Counted from the first letter of the stretch, positions 20,601-33,560 are shown. The stretch is DNA of 64,000 nucleotides from Branchiostoma belcheri (GCF_001625305.1 NW_017804664.1:170617-234616), one strand, 5' to 3'. Numbers and translations: made by a program. Notes: a model not told the origin generated them from the letters alone.

Positions 20601-21997
20601 AGACATCGCTTAACCTGCACAGGGGCTCCGTCTCTTTCTTGTGTTGTTCTGTGTTTGGTCCTAAGGAAACAACGATTTTAGATTATATAAAGATACTTGA
20701 CTAGATTCTGTATTAATCGCTCATATTATGTATTTCAAAGCGCACAAATATAACGTACGTTTCACATGAACGGCCCTGAGCGCAGCTGCAAAGTGCTTCT
20801 CTGCCGTGTCCAGGTCTCCAGTCTGTAGGGCTCTGCAACCCTTTTGTAACTCTTCTGTGTACAGCCTGCAACATAGTAATACATGTTTGCTGCAGGATTA
20901 GAAATAATTGACGCAGTATATTAGCATTGGCGGGACAGATTTTGATGCGTTCATTTTAAATTTCTACACCTTAACCTAATTCAAAACATGGGTAAGTTAG
21001 TTTTACAAAAGACAGGAAAACTAGATTGATGTAACGCACCTGGAATTGTCTGCTGTAGGGAGGCCATGACCTTGAGGAACAGTCGTGACCTTGGTAGCTC
21101 CAGTTGGCGGACAGATGTTTGTGCTTTTTCCTCTCAGGAGCAACTAAAAGTAACAATTGAAGAAACCTCAATGTCTGAACTAACGATTGACCAAACTTCA
21201 ATTTAACAATAGATTCACAATGAAAAGTCTCAGCATCAGAAAGAATCTGATGAACATGTTGGCAACGGCACCAAAACAAAATGTAAAACACTTACTCGTG
21301 CTCTTCTTTCCGCCATGTCTCTCTTGACTTTTGCTGCGTGCAGTAAGCGATGTGTGAGGACGGTTTTCCCATGTGGATCGTCACATCGCTCCAGGGCTGT
21401 GCTGTACAGGGCTGTAGCCTTGGTCAAGTGTCTGGGCTCCTTTAAGTCTCTTCCTCTCTTAAGGTTCACGTCTCCGAGACTTTTTATAGCCTCTACTTGC
21501 AACAGATTGTTCTCCTGCACTATTCCTTCTACAAGAACCTTCGTGTAGCCCTCTAAGATGGAGTCCATATGGCCACCACTAGCCCATACCTTATCTAAGT
21601 CTTGAAATACTTCTGAAGTACTTGCAACATAATCAATGCGTGTGTTCCTGGTTGATCCAGTGATGGGCGTTTTCTGCCTGAGTTTTTCGGCGAGTTTGAC
21701 CCTATGTTGGAGAGACTCGCCTTCCCCCGGGTCCTCACACCGGAGCAGCGCGGCCCTGTACAAGTTCAGGCCCCGCTCCAAGTTCCGCGGAGCTTCGGTC
21801 TTGTGGAGTCTTCCTTTCTCCACGTTCAAGTCTCCCAGGCTCTTCAGTACCTCCACTTCCTGCAGCCTGTCCATATCAGACATGGCGGCCAGAAGGGCGC
21901 GGCCGTACCCCGTCTCGGCCAGGTCATACCTGTTAGCCGCCACAAACCTCCGGCATTGCACGTCTGCAGGGAGAAGGGTCCCCGCAACACGCAGCAT
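17626..21997 (-). CDS. NTase-TPR gene A, intact (about 1315 aa)
   Basis: Exons 21296-21997 (ATG), 21040-21143, 20759-20865 and 17626-20660 join in phase with GT-AG borders to 1315 codons without a stop. Exon 1 holds two related helical TPR-like segments ([12 protein letters not shown] and [12 protein letters not shown]). Exon 3 encodes [19 protein letters not shown]. The large exon has another such segment, an acidic coiled stretch, then a nucleotidyltransferase-fold signature [20 protein letters not shown] (G475-S476, D487, E489), resembling DUF294/GlnD-type NTases, and later [18 protein letters not shown]. Ten 44-residue kinesin-light-chain/nephrocystin-3-like TPRs and a C-terminal cap follow. 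No signal peptide or membrane segment is seen; presumably cytosolic. An acceptor just before the ATG (GTCTACAG) implies an upstream non-coding exon. Function unknown. Confidence 0.85.
17708..19027 (-). repeat. TPR array A, 10 x 132 bp
   Basis: Ten head-to-tail units of exactly 132 bp, protein pattern [44 protein letters not shown] when its parts are lined up. Variation is clustered at the residue after GL/LGxA, the W/C position and the HEQ/FEQ/CEQ position, which in TPRs face the groove. Confidence 0.95.
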
Positions 21998-21999
21998 GT

Positions 22000-22780
22000 T
22001 TGTTCTGTAGACATTGTATGAAATGGACTAATTAATTTTGGCACATATTTGATTAGATTATATATTAGATTATTAGATTATTATATTCGATTACGTCTTC
22101 CATGGTCTAAAAAAGAGAGGTCAAACCCCTTAAGCTTAGACATAGTTTTAGACATAGCCATAGCTCTAGACAACTCCCTTTTATCATGGAGATTTTAGTC
22201 ATTTCATACTACGTTTCATTGTTCTGTTTGTAATCTGCAATTAGCCCCCCCGGGGCATGAATTTGCAATAAACTTCACATTATAATAGACACGGAGATTA
22301 TTTGTGCAGTAGAACAATTAAAATTGCTTCAAATTTTTAAAAAGAATCGTTAAGAAATGACAAACTCCAAACTTTATAAAAGTTAATGAAGGTACAAAAA
22401 TCTTCATGTCGTTTATGTATATGTCGTCTACGTTTTGAGGCAGCCAGAATCCAACTGTGAACTTTGCAGCAGGCAGATATGGGTGATGCAATCGCGCGGT
22501 AAATATTTAACTTCCACTAAAACTGTAGAACATTCGTGCGGGGTCGCAGTGTCACAATGACGTATTCGCAATAGGACAGTCCTGATTGGATCACATAGAC
22601 ACGTGACCATAGTCCAAAGTCGACCAATCACGCGCTAGTCAGGAGGTAAATATTACACGTCATGTTTACCTTTGACCTCCGCCTGTGTGTTTTTATAATA
22701 TAATAATCAATTAATACCAGTCTGAGAGATGTTTTTTACTTTCTTATCTTTTATATGTACATTGTATGTGTACCAGATTT
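22000..22780 (-). promoter_or_regulatory. Conserved upstream flank of gene A
   Basis: The stretch around 22435-22680 (TTTGCAGCAGGCAGATATGG, ATCGCGCGGTAAATATTTAA, TGTCACAATGACGTA, CACGTGACCATAG) is kept closely at about 31390-31630 and 41570-41820 upstream of B and C. It lies within the inferred first intron, and could be a regulatory block or simply recent duplicate sequence. No ORF. Confidence 0.35.
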
Positions 22781-23230
22781 CTTCCCAAGACATTGTTCAT
22801 TAGCTGCTATTGTAACAGTTATATTATTGTTTTTGTAGGTGTTGTTCTCGATTGAAAACACCGTGAAAACACTTGAGGTAACATTAGTCATGGGAACCCC
22901 CTGAGCATGTTGGATCAAACACAGAGTCACAAGACTGTTATGTCTGACCTATGGAAACTCAAACAGTTTCTATTGACTTACCAACAGTACTCATTAACTG
23001 ACAAGTCAACAGTGGAAAGCCCCATTTCGTAGACCTTCAAGGTGCAAATATGATAAAACAAAGTACGCCGGAGATGCTTAAGACTCTACACTTTCTTACG
23101 CCTTATCCGCAATTGTACCCAATTTTCTTGTTGAGACATAAGATGTTGTTGTTTTTCTAAGTGTTTCTCGACTCTGTGAAAACACTTGACGACTGGCATG
23201 AGTCATGGGGTTTTGCAGATTTTTCAGTCC
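22780..23230. repeat. Spacer repeat, about 1.3 copies (A-B spacer)
   Basis: Contains GAAAACACTTGAGGTA, CACAGAGTCACAAGACTGTT, AAACTCAAACAGTTTCTATTG and GACAAGTCAACAGTGGAAAG, a unit of about 330 bp that is tandemly amplified in the B-C and C-D spacers. Confidence 0.7.
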
Positions 23231-23567
23231 TTACCTTTCCCGATCTTGCTGAATTGCACAGTTATAAATGTTAGTGCCCTCCTAAGCCCACTTCCCACCT
23301 CAGAGCTTTTTGATGTTCACAAAACAGGCAGAAAACCTTTCTGTCCCTACAACCTACATGTATGACCCCCCTCAACCAAACTATTTTCTTGTAAAAGAAA
23401 CACGTTTTTGATCAATTTTGCATCTATAGAATGTCGTTAGATTAATAGTAAGAGCATGTTAAGTTTAGACCATGCAATACCTACATTTGTACAACGGGTT
23501 TTTTTTTCTCAACAGTAAGGTTAAGGTATTGCTGAATGGGTTTGAGTATACAGACAGCCGTACTCAC

Positions 23568-23740
23568 CTGTTTAGTCTGGTCAGTACTGTGTTATCCTCG
23601 TGACCGCTAAGTATAGAGAACAGCGGGTCTGTCCGTGAAAACGTGAGTTTCACCTGTAGGTTGGAGGTAAGACTGACGCTCCCAGCTCGCCTCTCGCACC
23701 TGCGGAAGTCCCCAGGTGTGACCTCACCTTTTGTACCGCG
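23568..23740 (-). promoter_or_regulatory. Putative promoter and non-coding exon 1 of gene A
   Basis: The minus strand has a TATA-like GGTACAAAAGG (about 23727-23737), then about 130 bases, ending in the donor AAACAG|GTGAGTAC at 23568. The first coding exon of gene A has an AG acceptor immediately before its ATG. The same block stands before genes B (33908-34077) and C (43942-44111). Confidence 0.4.
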
Positions 23741-24734
23741 CGGGGGCGTCTGGGAAGGGGGATCCTACGAACTATATTTGGGCAGAAGGGTGACGTATTC
23801 GTTTGTGTAAATGTTGTAAGGGGATTTGTCTCATTGATTATGGAAATTAGATCATAATTAACGTAATCTAGTTTAATTTATGTTTTTTTTTTAACTCAAA
23901 TTACTGTATAATTACAATATTTTCCTTTGGATATTCCTATCCTTTGATTGATGCAAAAGACCTCTATATTAACATAATATATTTACTCTATTTACAACAA
24001 CTATTCTATATGATGATTTGTAGAAGTGGAACACAGATTTAAAACTGTTTAGGTGGTTTTATTTTTTTTAAATAATTGCATCTGTTTATATTATATATTT
24101 TTTTCCTAGAATAATTGTATCTGTTTATATGTGTAACCTTACTTGTTGTCCCGAATGGTGTAGCTGTCACGGTAACGTTACTTGTTGTATGTTGACTTAC
24201 ATCTTGGGTATCAGCCTTTTGTGACTGTAAGTCTGTGTAATGTGCTATTTGCATTTGAAATAAATAAAAATAGTACATAGTGATGTTAACCTTACACATG
24301 TTACAAGGTATTAAATTCTCTTTATTCATATAAGAAATCACAGATTTGTCGAAGGCCGAGAATATAATACTCGAACCCTTACTAACTGTCTGCTCCTTCT
24401 CCTATCGCAAGTCTCTAGTCTTGATCTTTCTTCTCTGTTTTGCCAAGTCTCCTTATTCTCTATTGTCTTGTTTAATTTTATGGAAGGACCGTTGGCTGAA
24501 AATCGTGAGCGGTTTTAACCGTGTCAGTATTTTATTGCCTGACTGAAATTATACAATATGATCAAGTTCATAATAAAATTCTATTTCATATATACATGCA
24601 GCAAATGTCATCATATAGTCTCATTATGATTAACTCTCGACCACGTTTCTAGTGACTATTCTTGATAGTTGTCGGCGAACTTTCTGTAATCGAACCAGAC
24701 TCAGCCCCTTTAGTGTCTTTGCAACATCAGGATG

Positions 24735-27115
24735 TTCAGTGTCCTCACCATGGATACTCCGCCACATCTGTAGTGCCTGTTCATAATAGCTGATGGCCTT
24801 TCTGTAATCACCAAGGAACCCACACATGGCACCCAAGTTGTGAAGTGACGTGGCGATGTCAGGATGTTCAGTGTCCTCACCATGGATACTCCGCCTCATC
24901 TGTAGTGACTGTTCAAAATAGCTGACAGCCTTTTTGCAATCACCAAGGACCCCACACATGGCACCCAAATTGTGAAGTGACGCGGCGATGTCAAGATGTT
25001 CTGTGTCCTCACCGTGGATACTCCTCCTCATCTGTAGTGACTGTTCATAATAGCTGACAGCCTTTTTGTAATCACCAAGGTCCCTCCAGGCGTTACCCAA
25101 GTTGTTAAGTGACGTGGCGATGCCAGGATGTTCAGTGTCGTCACCATGGATACTCCGCCTCATCTGTAGTGCCTGTTCAAAATAGCTGACGGCCTTTCTG
25201 TAATCACCAAGGACCCCACACATGGCACCCAAGTTGTTAAGTGACGTGGCGATGCCAGGATGTTCAGTGCCCTCACCATGGATACTCCGCCTCATCTGTA
25301 GTGCCTGCTCATGATAGCTGACGGCTTTTTTGTGTTCACCAAGGTGACTACAGGCGTTACCCAAGTTGTTAAGTGACGCGGCGATGTCAGGATGTGGAGT
25401 GTCTTCACCTATAGATACTCCGCCTCATCTGTAGTGTCTGTTCATGATAGCTGATGGCCTTTTTGTGATCACCAAGGTTACCCCATGCGTTACCCAAGTT
25501 GTTAAGTGACGTGGCGATGTCAGGATGTTCAGTGTCCTCGCCGTAGATACTCCGGTACATCTGTAGTGCCTGTTCATTATAGCTGACGGCCTTTCTGTGA
25601 TCACCAAGGTGACTCCAGGCGGTACCCAAGTTGGCAAGTGACTGGGCGATGTCAGGATGTTCAGTGTCCTCACCATGGATACTCCGCCTCATCTGTAGTG
25701 CCTGTTCAATATAGCTGACGGCCTTCTTGTGATCACCAAGGTCACTCCAGGTGCCACCAAGTTGTTAAGTGACAAGGCGATGTCAGGATGTTCAGTGTCC
25801 TCACCGTGGATACTCCGCATCATCTGTAGTGACTGTTCATAATAGCTGACGGCCTTTTTGTGATCACCAAGGTGACTCCAGGCGCCACCCAAGTTGTTAA
25901 GTGACAAGGCGATGTCAGGATGTTCAGTGTCCTCACCCATGGATACTCTGCATCATCTGTAGTGACTGTTCATAATAGCTGACGGCCTTTCTGTAATCAC
26001 AGAGGTCACTCCAGGCGGCACCCAAGCTGTTAAGTGACGCGGCGATGTCAGGATGTTCAGTGTCCTCACCGTGGATACTCCGCATCATCGGTAGTGCCTG
26101 TTCATGATAGCTGACGGCCTTTCTGTGATCACCAAGGTGACTCCAGGCAGTACCCAAGTTGGCAAGTGACTTGGCGATATCAGGATGTTCAGTGTCCTCA
26201 CCATAGATACTCCGCATCATCTGTAGTGACTGTTCATAATAGCTGACGGCCTTTTTGTGATCACCAAGGTGCAGCCAGGCAGTACCCAAGTTGGCAAGTG
26301 ACGCGGCGATGTCAGGATGTTCAGTGTCCTCACCATGGATACTCCGGTACATCTGTAGTGCCTGTTCATTATAGCTGACGGCCTTTCTGTAATCACCAAG
26401 GTGAATCCAGGCGCCACCCAAGTTGGCAAGTGACTTGGCGATGTCGGGATGTTCAGTGTCCTCACCATGGATACTCTGCATTATCTGTAGTGCCTGTTCA
26501 TGATAGCTGACGGCCTTTCTGTAATCACCGAGGTCACTCCAGGCGTTACCCAAGTTGGCAAGTGACTTGGCGATATCAGGATGTTCAGTGTCCTCACCAT
26601 GGATACTCCGCCTCATCTGTAGTGACTGTTCATAAAAGCTGACGGCCTTTCTGTGATCACCAAGGTCACTCCAGGCGGCACCCAAGCTGTTAAATGACGC
26701 GGCGATGTCAGGATGTTCAGTGTTCTCACCATGGATACTCCGATCCATCTGTAGTGCCTGTTCATGATAGCTGACGGCCTTTCTGTGATCACCAAGGTTT
26801 CTCCAGGCGGTACCCAAGTTGTTAAGTGACGTGGCGATGTCAGGATGTCCAGTGTCCTCGCCATGGATACTCCGCCTCATCTGTAGTGACTGTTCAAAAT
26901 AGCTGACGGCCTTTCTGTGATCACCAAGGTGAATCCAGTTGCCACCCAAGCTGTTAAGTGACGCGGCGATGTCAGGATGTTCAGTTTTCTTACCATAGAT
27001 ACTCCGCCTCATCTGTAGGGACTGTTCATAATAGCTGGCGGCCTTTCTGTGATCACCAAGGTCCCCCCAGGCGGCACCCAGCTTGTTGAGTGAGTCGGCG
27101 ATGTCAGGATGTGCT
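24735..27115 (-). repeat. TPR array B, 18 units of 132 bp
   Basis: Longest array in the window. Units 1-9 read in one frame. The last five contain AMCGVLGDYRK or AWRDLG variants shared with the 3' end of array C, so B and C share a repeat subtype absent from A. Confidence 0.9.
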
Positions 27116-28959
27116 GTCCCCTCACCGTGTTTAGCAACCTCATCCTGCAGTGCCACTTCCATGCAGGACTTCACCTTTTCGTACTCACACAGACTGTTAT
27201 ATACGGCTGCTTGTAACTTAGGTGAGTTGTCAAACAGAACAGGAGCTCGAGGTTCTACCGTCGATGCGTACATCTCGATAAGTTGTGGAATAAAGGCAAT
27301 TAATGGTGTTGCTGTGTAATGGTACCTCATCAGCTGTTTTGTATTGGAGAAGTAAAACACTTTCCTCAACTTCTCCCCCATATCTGTGTTATCAGACATG
27401 GACGATAAGGCTGACATGTTCTCCACCTGTCCACGGTTGTTCATGTATGTCCGCAGCCTCAGTTCTGCTGAGATGCTGACCAGCACCATCAAGTGATGCG
27501 CGTTCTCGCTGTTGATGACTCCGTTCTTGTTCATGTTCTGAATAGTCTCCCATATTGTGGTGGGTTGTATACCATAGAAAAGTGCCCAACACGACACTGC
27601 AAGTGTCGAAAATCGATAGATTTCTTTCTTCACATCTAGCAGTTTTGATGTTGGATTTTCTGGTCTAAATGTTCTGGAATTTGTTTTTTCAGTCATTATG
27701 GTTACTGCCTGTAACACAGATATCGCGCTATCACTACTTTGTATTAGCTGAAGCCACACGTCGGAATACATATCGACCAAGTCCTGCTCTCCTGTGATCA
27801 AACACACATTCCCCAATATGCTGGCGAGATGGTAGCCTTTGTTTGAAGGGAAATTCAGCTCGTCTTGAATGATTTGGCTCGAGTAACGCATTAAGTCTTT
27901 CAATAAGACACTCGTCATCTCACTTGGTGTGTGGATAAGTCCAGCTTTTTCACCCCTGCCCAGTGGAGTCTTGCATGCATGCGGCATGGATCCGTCGAAC
28001 GCGAACCCGCGCGGCGTTACGGAGTCGTAGAACCAGTTGTCCTGTGGGTCTTTGGAGGAGAAATCATTGAGCGACTTGATCGCCATGGCCGGGAGAATGG
28101 TTTCTCCCAGGTTGATGACTTTGAGATGCAGATAGTGAGTGAGGTTGCGGAAGTACTTGACGTTACTCTCTGTTTCCTCCTCTACCAGGATGGCGAACTC
28201 CAGATCAGAGTACGGGGTTACTAACCCTGTGGCCTGTGAACCCAGGCCTATCATGGCGTACTTACAGGGAGGGGGGCCCATCACCTCCATACATTCAACA
28301 ACAAGGCCAACCATGAACGTTTTTCTCTGTTCAGCAATTGTTGTTTGGAACAATGTAAAGATCGCTTCCGCTCTCTGTTTCTCCACTTCTCTTAACTCTG
28401 GATCATCGTCATCAAGACTATAAGGATCGATCTCCTGCTCGATTTTCTCGAGTTCATCTTTCACCTCTTCTCGACTTTTCGTCAACGCCAGTTTGTGTTT
28501 CTCCGAGTTACCAGTGTCCATTGCTTGTTTGATCCCCAGCACGTGCTCAACAAATACCTGGCTAACTTGTAGGATTATTTGTTTGATGCCTTCTCTGTCT
28601 TCTGTCCTTGCTCTGACCAGTGCGGCATTACGGAGTGCAGCAGCCTTGGTGAAGTCACTTCCGTCTTTCGACTTTTTTCCTCTTTCCAGGTAGACATCGC
28701 TTAACCTGCACAGGGGCTCCGCCTCTTTTTGGTAGTGGTCTTTATTAGAATCTGAACGCAACAATATTTTTGAATTAGAAACTTGAATCTCATTTTGGGT
28801 TTAATGCGTCAGCAATACTATGAATTACGCGAATAGAAATCAAAACTTATGAAACTGGTATAATAGGAATGACACATTTTTTCGCATTGATGTCTTTCCA
28901 GTGGCACATAGAATTACCTTTCATATGGATGGCCTTGAGCGCAGCTGCAAAGTGCTTCT

Positions 28960-29290
28960 CTGCCGCGTCCAGGTCTCCTGTCTGCAGGGCCCTGCAGCCC
29001 TCCTGCAGCTGTTCTGCCGTGTTCAGGTCCCCTGTCTGCCTGCAGCTCTCCTGCAGCTGTTCTGCCATGTCCAGGTCTCCTGTCTGCAGGGCCCTGCAGC
29101 CCTCTTGTAGCTGTTCTGCCGTGTTCAGGTCTCCAGTCTGCAGGGCCCTGCAGCCGTCCTGCAGCTGTTCTGCCGTGTCCAGGTCTCCTGTCTGCCTGCA
29201 GCCCTTCTGCAGCTGTTCTGCCGTGTCCAGGTCTCCTGGCTGCCTGCAGCCCTCCTGCAGCTGTTCTGCCGTGTGTCTTGTCTTCTGGGC
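28960..29290 (-). repeat. Coding minisatellite in gene B exon 3
   Basis: Units of 54 bp (18 residues, [18 protein letters not shown]) and 48 bp (16 residues, lacking AL) are repeated about seven times, with more diverged, longer units 5' of them. All lengths are multiples of three and the frame is kept. Genes A, C, D and E have a single unit in a 107-bp exon. Confidence 0.9.
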
Positions 29291-31050
29291 CCTGAGCACA
29301 GTTGCTCTGATCCCCCCTGTCGTGTCCAAGTCCAGTAATGTCTGCAGGGTCCTTTTCATTGCTGCAAGGTGCTCCTCTATTGTGTCCATGCCCTCTGTCT
29401 GCAGGGCCCTGCAGCCCTTCAGCAGCTGTTCTGCTAGGTCTCTTGTCTGCCTAAGCACAGTTGCTATGGTCCCCTCCGCCATGTCCTGGTCCAATGTCTC
29501 CAGGCCACTTTTCGCAGCTGCAAGGTGCTTAATTCTCGTGCCCATGTCCTCTGTCTGCAGGGCAGCTGCACAGTGTTTTGCTGCCGTGTCCAGGGACTTC
29601 AGCACCTTTTGTAACCGGTCTCTGCTCATCCTGAAGCAAAGCGAGAATTAGCCGTAGAACTAAAAACAGTAGACGTAGTATATCAGTATTGGTGGGAAAA
29701 ATTTTGATGAGTTCTACATGACACGAGGTTCTTTGCGCCGCATATATAGGATTTACGAAGCACTTTACCGAGGTAAAACATTTAGACTGATGTCCTAAAT
29801 AGTGTTATGACTGACACCTTAATTTAAAACATTGGTAAGTTCGTTTTACAAAAGACTTAATAACCAAGTTAAATGTAACTCACCAGGTTTTGTCTGGTGT
29901 AGGGAGGCCAAGACCTTGAGGAATAGTCGACGTGACCTTGGTAGGTCCAGTTGGCAGCCACCTGTTTATGCTTTTGCCTCTCAGGAGCAACTAAAAAGTA
30001 ACAATTGAAGCAACCTTTAACGTCTGAACTAGCAAATAATTATGGTTAACAATTGACCAAACTTTTATTTTAAAATAGATTCACAATGAGAAGTCTTAGC
30101 ACCTTAATGAATCGAATGAACATTTTTGCACGTTCTTTTAGGACGTAAACGACTTACTCGTCTTCTTCTTTCCGCCATGTCCTTCCTGACTTTTGCTGCG
30201 TGCAGTAAGCGATGTGTGAGGACGGTTTTCCCATGTGGATCGTCACATCGTTCCAGGGCTGTGCTGTACAGGGCTGTAGCCTTGGTCAAGTGCCTGGGCT
30301 CCTTTAAGTCTCTTCCTCTCTTAAGGTTCACATCTCCGAGACTTTTGATGGACTCTACTTCCAACAAGTTGTTCCCCTCCACTATTCCTTCTACAAGAAC
30401 CTTCGTGTAGCCCTCTAAGATGGAGTCCGTATGGCCACCGTTAGCCCATGTCTTATCCAAGTCTTGAAAGATGTCTGAAGTCCTTGCAACAGAATCAATG
30501 CTTGTGTTCCTGGTTGATCCAGCTATGGGCGTTTTCTGCCTGAGTTTCTCGGCGAGTTTGACCCTATGTTGGAGAGACTCGCCTTCCCCCGGGTCCTCAC
30601 ACCGGAGCAGCGCGGCCCTGTACAGGTTCAGGCCCCGCTCCAAGTTCCGCGGAGTTTCGGTCTTGTGGAGTCTTCCTTTCTCCACGTTCAAGTCTCCCAG
30701 GCTCTTCAGTACCTCCACTTCCTGCAGCCTGTCCATATCAGACATGGCGGCCAGAAGGGCGCGGCCGTACCCCGTCTCGGCCAGGTCATACCTGTTAGCC
30801 GCCACAAACCTCCGGCATTGCACGTCTGCAGGGAGAAGGGTCCCCGCAACACGCAGTATGTTGGACATGGTGATCGGGCTGGTAATGATACACAGAACAC
30901 AAGTCAGTAACGAGGTCTGGAATGCTGTTCTTAAGACATTACATCAAAGGGACTAATAAATGTTGGCACATATTTGATTAGATTATGATAATAGACAAGG
31001 AGGTTATTTGTGCGGTAGAACAATTAAAAGGTGCTTCAAATTTTTAAATG

Positions 31051-31300
31051 CGTGGGGTCGTGTGGCGTAGCGACAGAGTACTCGACTCAGAACCCAGATG
31101 TCCCGGGTTCGAGTCCTGACATGCCACCGATCTTGAGCCCTTGGGAAAGGCACTTTACACGACTTTTCTCACTTAGGTCAAGTGAAAATGAGGATTGTCC
31201 TGTTCCGTATTTGTCCTCTGCGTTGTTGACGGTATAAGATAATTTGATATAACTTGAGTGTGCCGTCACCATGTCCAGTCATGAAATGTTGGAATAAAAA
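31051..31300 (+). mobile_element. tRNA-derived SINE
   Basis: A-box-like TGGCGTAGCGACAGAG (31063) and B box GGTTCGAGTCC (31105) head the element; a body with CTTGGGAAAGGCACTTTACA follows and it ends in AATAAAAAAG. TTTTAAA flanks both sides. A second copy of the same family sits at 41269. Confidence 0.8.
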
Positions 31301-31784
31301 AGCTTTTAAAATAATCTTTTAAGAAGTGACAAACTACAAATCATCATTAAGGTTATGTAGATATGTGTTGTCTACGTTTTGAGACAGCCAGAATTCAACT
31401 GTTAACTTTGCAACAGGCAGATATGGGTGATGCAATCGCGCGGTAAATATTTAACTTCCACAAAAACTGTAGAACATTCGTGCGGGGTCGCAGTGTCACA
31501 ATGACGTAGTCAATTTGGTAATAGGGCGGTCCTGATTGGATCACATAGACACGTGATCATAGTGCAAAGTCGACCAATCACGCGCTAGTCAGGCGGTAAA
31601 TATCACACGTCATGTTTACCTTTGACCTCTACTGTTGGTGGCAGCGTCTGGTATAAAATATTGTAAGAAAGATTTCTCTTTCTTTCAAACAACAGTAACA
31701 ACAACCAATTTGAAGTTATTTAAACTGATGCTTCTTCCTCATTGATTTCTTGCTCATGAACTACACACACTACAATATGTCAGG

Positions 31785-31792
31785 TGACGTCA
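31785..31792. promoter_or_regulatory. CRE palindrome TGACGTCA
   Basis: Perfect 8-bp CREB/ATF site in the B upstream region, preserved at 41964-41971 upstream of C. Functional meaning unproven. Confidence 0.3.
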
Positions 31793-32182
31793 TGCTTTGC
31801 AAAGGCTTTGGTTTGATTGAGAGCTGTACTTTGATCATAACAGTTCAAACAAATGAAATAGTCCCATCACTATGTTCTGGATAGAAGAAACATTACCATT
31901 AAGCACTATGGAACAGATATCACGGTGCCAAACCAAATGTTGGTCGGAAATACGTTTGCACACACTTTGTGATCAATAAAAACGTAGCCTGTTATTACTA
32001 AATCGTCCCTAGAAAAACAAACATTTGGGGTCTTAATTGCCGATTCGTCACGGAATTCTCCTGGCCTAGACTAGAGATTGTGCAATACTTTCTTCTAACT
32101 TGGTCCTGATTGGATCACTCACACACGTGACCATAGCCCAAAGTCGACCAATCACGCGCTAGCAAGACGGGGAATACCACAC

Positions 32183-32408
32183 TAATCTCCAAGCAGATCC
32201 TACGGTGGCAAGGCAGTGTCCATTGGCCAGAGGAGAGTCCATTTGCCACCATAGATCTGCTGACACTGAAGCAGGGAGGAAAATTGGTGTTGTTGCCCCC
32301 CCTTGTTGACCATTGACTAATCTCCAAGCAGATCCCTTTCGGTGGCTAATGGACACTCCTCTGGCCCATGGACACTACCTTGCCACCGTATGATCTGCTT
32401 GGAGATTA
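32183..32408. mobile_element. 226-bp foldback element in the B-C spacer
   Basis: TAATCTCCAAGCAGATC at the left end is mirrored at the right end (GATCTGCTTGGAGATTA); arms of about 40 bp include the GGTGGCAAGG segment. A third, direct copy of the arm lies at about 32317. Not seen at the matching places of the A-B or C-D spacers. Confidence 0.75.
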
Positions 32409-32589
32409 CGCAATAAGGCCATAAACCGACTTGTTCTGCAAGTGTGCAGTATGTAGCGAGGCATTCCATGGAGATAGCTATGACGGAAAACCTGCTCATT
32501 TTGTCCGCGCGACCGTGTACATGACAACATGTCCATTCCTGTGAACATGTGAAGTATGTACAACACAATTTATAACTTACAATGACTCA

Positions 32590-33560
32590 TAAACTTACAA
32601 TGTCACAAGACTGTTGTATCTGGCCTGTAGAAACTCAAACATTTTCTATTGACTTACAACACACTCAGGTATTATAACGACATTAATCATTAACTCACAG
32701 GTCAACAGTGGAACTCCCAATCTTCATTACTAGAACGATGAAACAATGTAAAGTTTGAGACTTTACACTTTCTTACTCTTTATCTACATGTACCAAGTTT
32801 TCTTTAGACTTTGTGGCTATTATATGCTATGATAAATTTGTGTATTGACTTTCTCGACTGAGAACTCTGTGAAAACCTACAATATGTCCGAGCCAAACAT
32901 AGTGGCAAAACTGTTGTGTCTGTCTTATGGAAACTCAAACAGTTTCTATTGACTTACCAAATCAGTCATTAAGTTAACTGAGACAGTCAACAGTGGAAAG
33001 TCGCATGTTTACTGAACCTTCAGCTGATATAATATGATAAACAATTAATACCAGAGATATTTTTGACTTGCTTATGCTTTATCTGTACATTGTATGTGTA
33101 CCAAGTTTCTTTGTAAGATGCTGTGGTCATTAGCTGCTATTGTAACAGTTATAATTATTGTTTTTCTAGGTGCTGCTCTCGATTGATAACTTTGTGAAAA
33201 CACTTGAGGTAGCATAAGTCATGGGAATCCCCTGAGCATGTCGGATCAAACACAGAGTCACAAGACTGTTTTGTCTGACCCTATGGAAACTCAAACAGTT
33301 TCTATTGACTTACCAACATCACTCATTAACTGACAAGTCAACAGTGGAAAGTCCCTGTTCGTAGACCTTCAAGGTGCTAATATGATAAAACAACGTACGC
33401 AGGAGACGGTTAAGACTCTACACTTTCTTACGCCTTATCCGCAATTGTATCAAATTTTCTTGTTGAGACTTCATATGTTGTTTTTCTAAGTGTTGTTCTA
33501 GACTCTGTGAAAACACTTGGCGACTGGCATGAGTCACGGGGAGTCCCCTCAGCATGTTGT
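32590..33560. repeat. Spacer repeat, about four copies (B-C spacer)
   Basis: AAACTCAAACAGTTTCTATTG or a close variant (CATTTTCTATTG) recurs near 32634, 32933 and 33288, each with a CAAAACTGTTGTGTCTG-type start and a GTCAACAGTGGAA end. The spacing of about 300-350 bp defines the unit. Non-coding. Confidence 0.75.

Larger units (their letters stand above)
24630..30868 (-). pseudogene. NTase-TPR gene B, TPR part frameshifted three times
   Basis: Exons 30158-30868 ([12 protein letters not shown] start), 29884-29990, 28918-29630 and a large exon 24630-28751. The first three exons and the NTase part are open and carry the same GSQATG...SDLE signature. Exon 3 is 713 bp instead of 107 because of an internal coding repeat. 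In the TPR array there is a 1-base gain near 25937 (CACCCATGG for CACCATGG), a 1-base loss near 25757 and a 1-base gain near 25410 (CACCTATAG). The first makes the protein stop after about nine TPRs. Either a decaying gene, a gene that ends early, or assembly errors in a long repeat. 18 repeat units can be counted across the breaks. Confidence 0.7.

Noticed and set aside
21095..21143. RGKST in exon 2 as a Walker A ATP site
   Set aside because: The GxxxxGK[ST] spacing is absent, and the lysine context changes between copies (RGKSI, RDKKT).
30471..30956. Long plus-strand ORF over exon 1 of gene B (same in A, C, D, E)
   Set aside because: Antisense shadow of a conserved coding exon. It recurs only because the exon is duplicated, and has no splice or codon support of its own.
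31051..31125. Functional tRNA gene with A and B boxes
   Set aside because: Arms do not pair into a cloverleaf, and the sequence continues into a repeated SINE body found at two more places.
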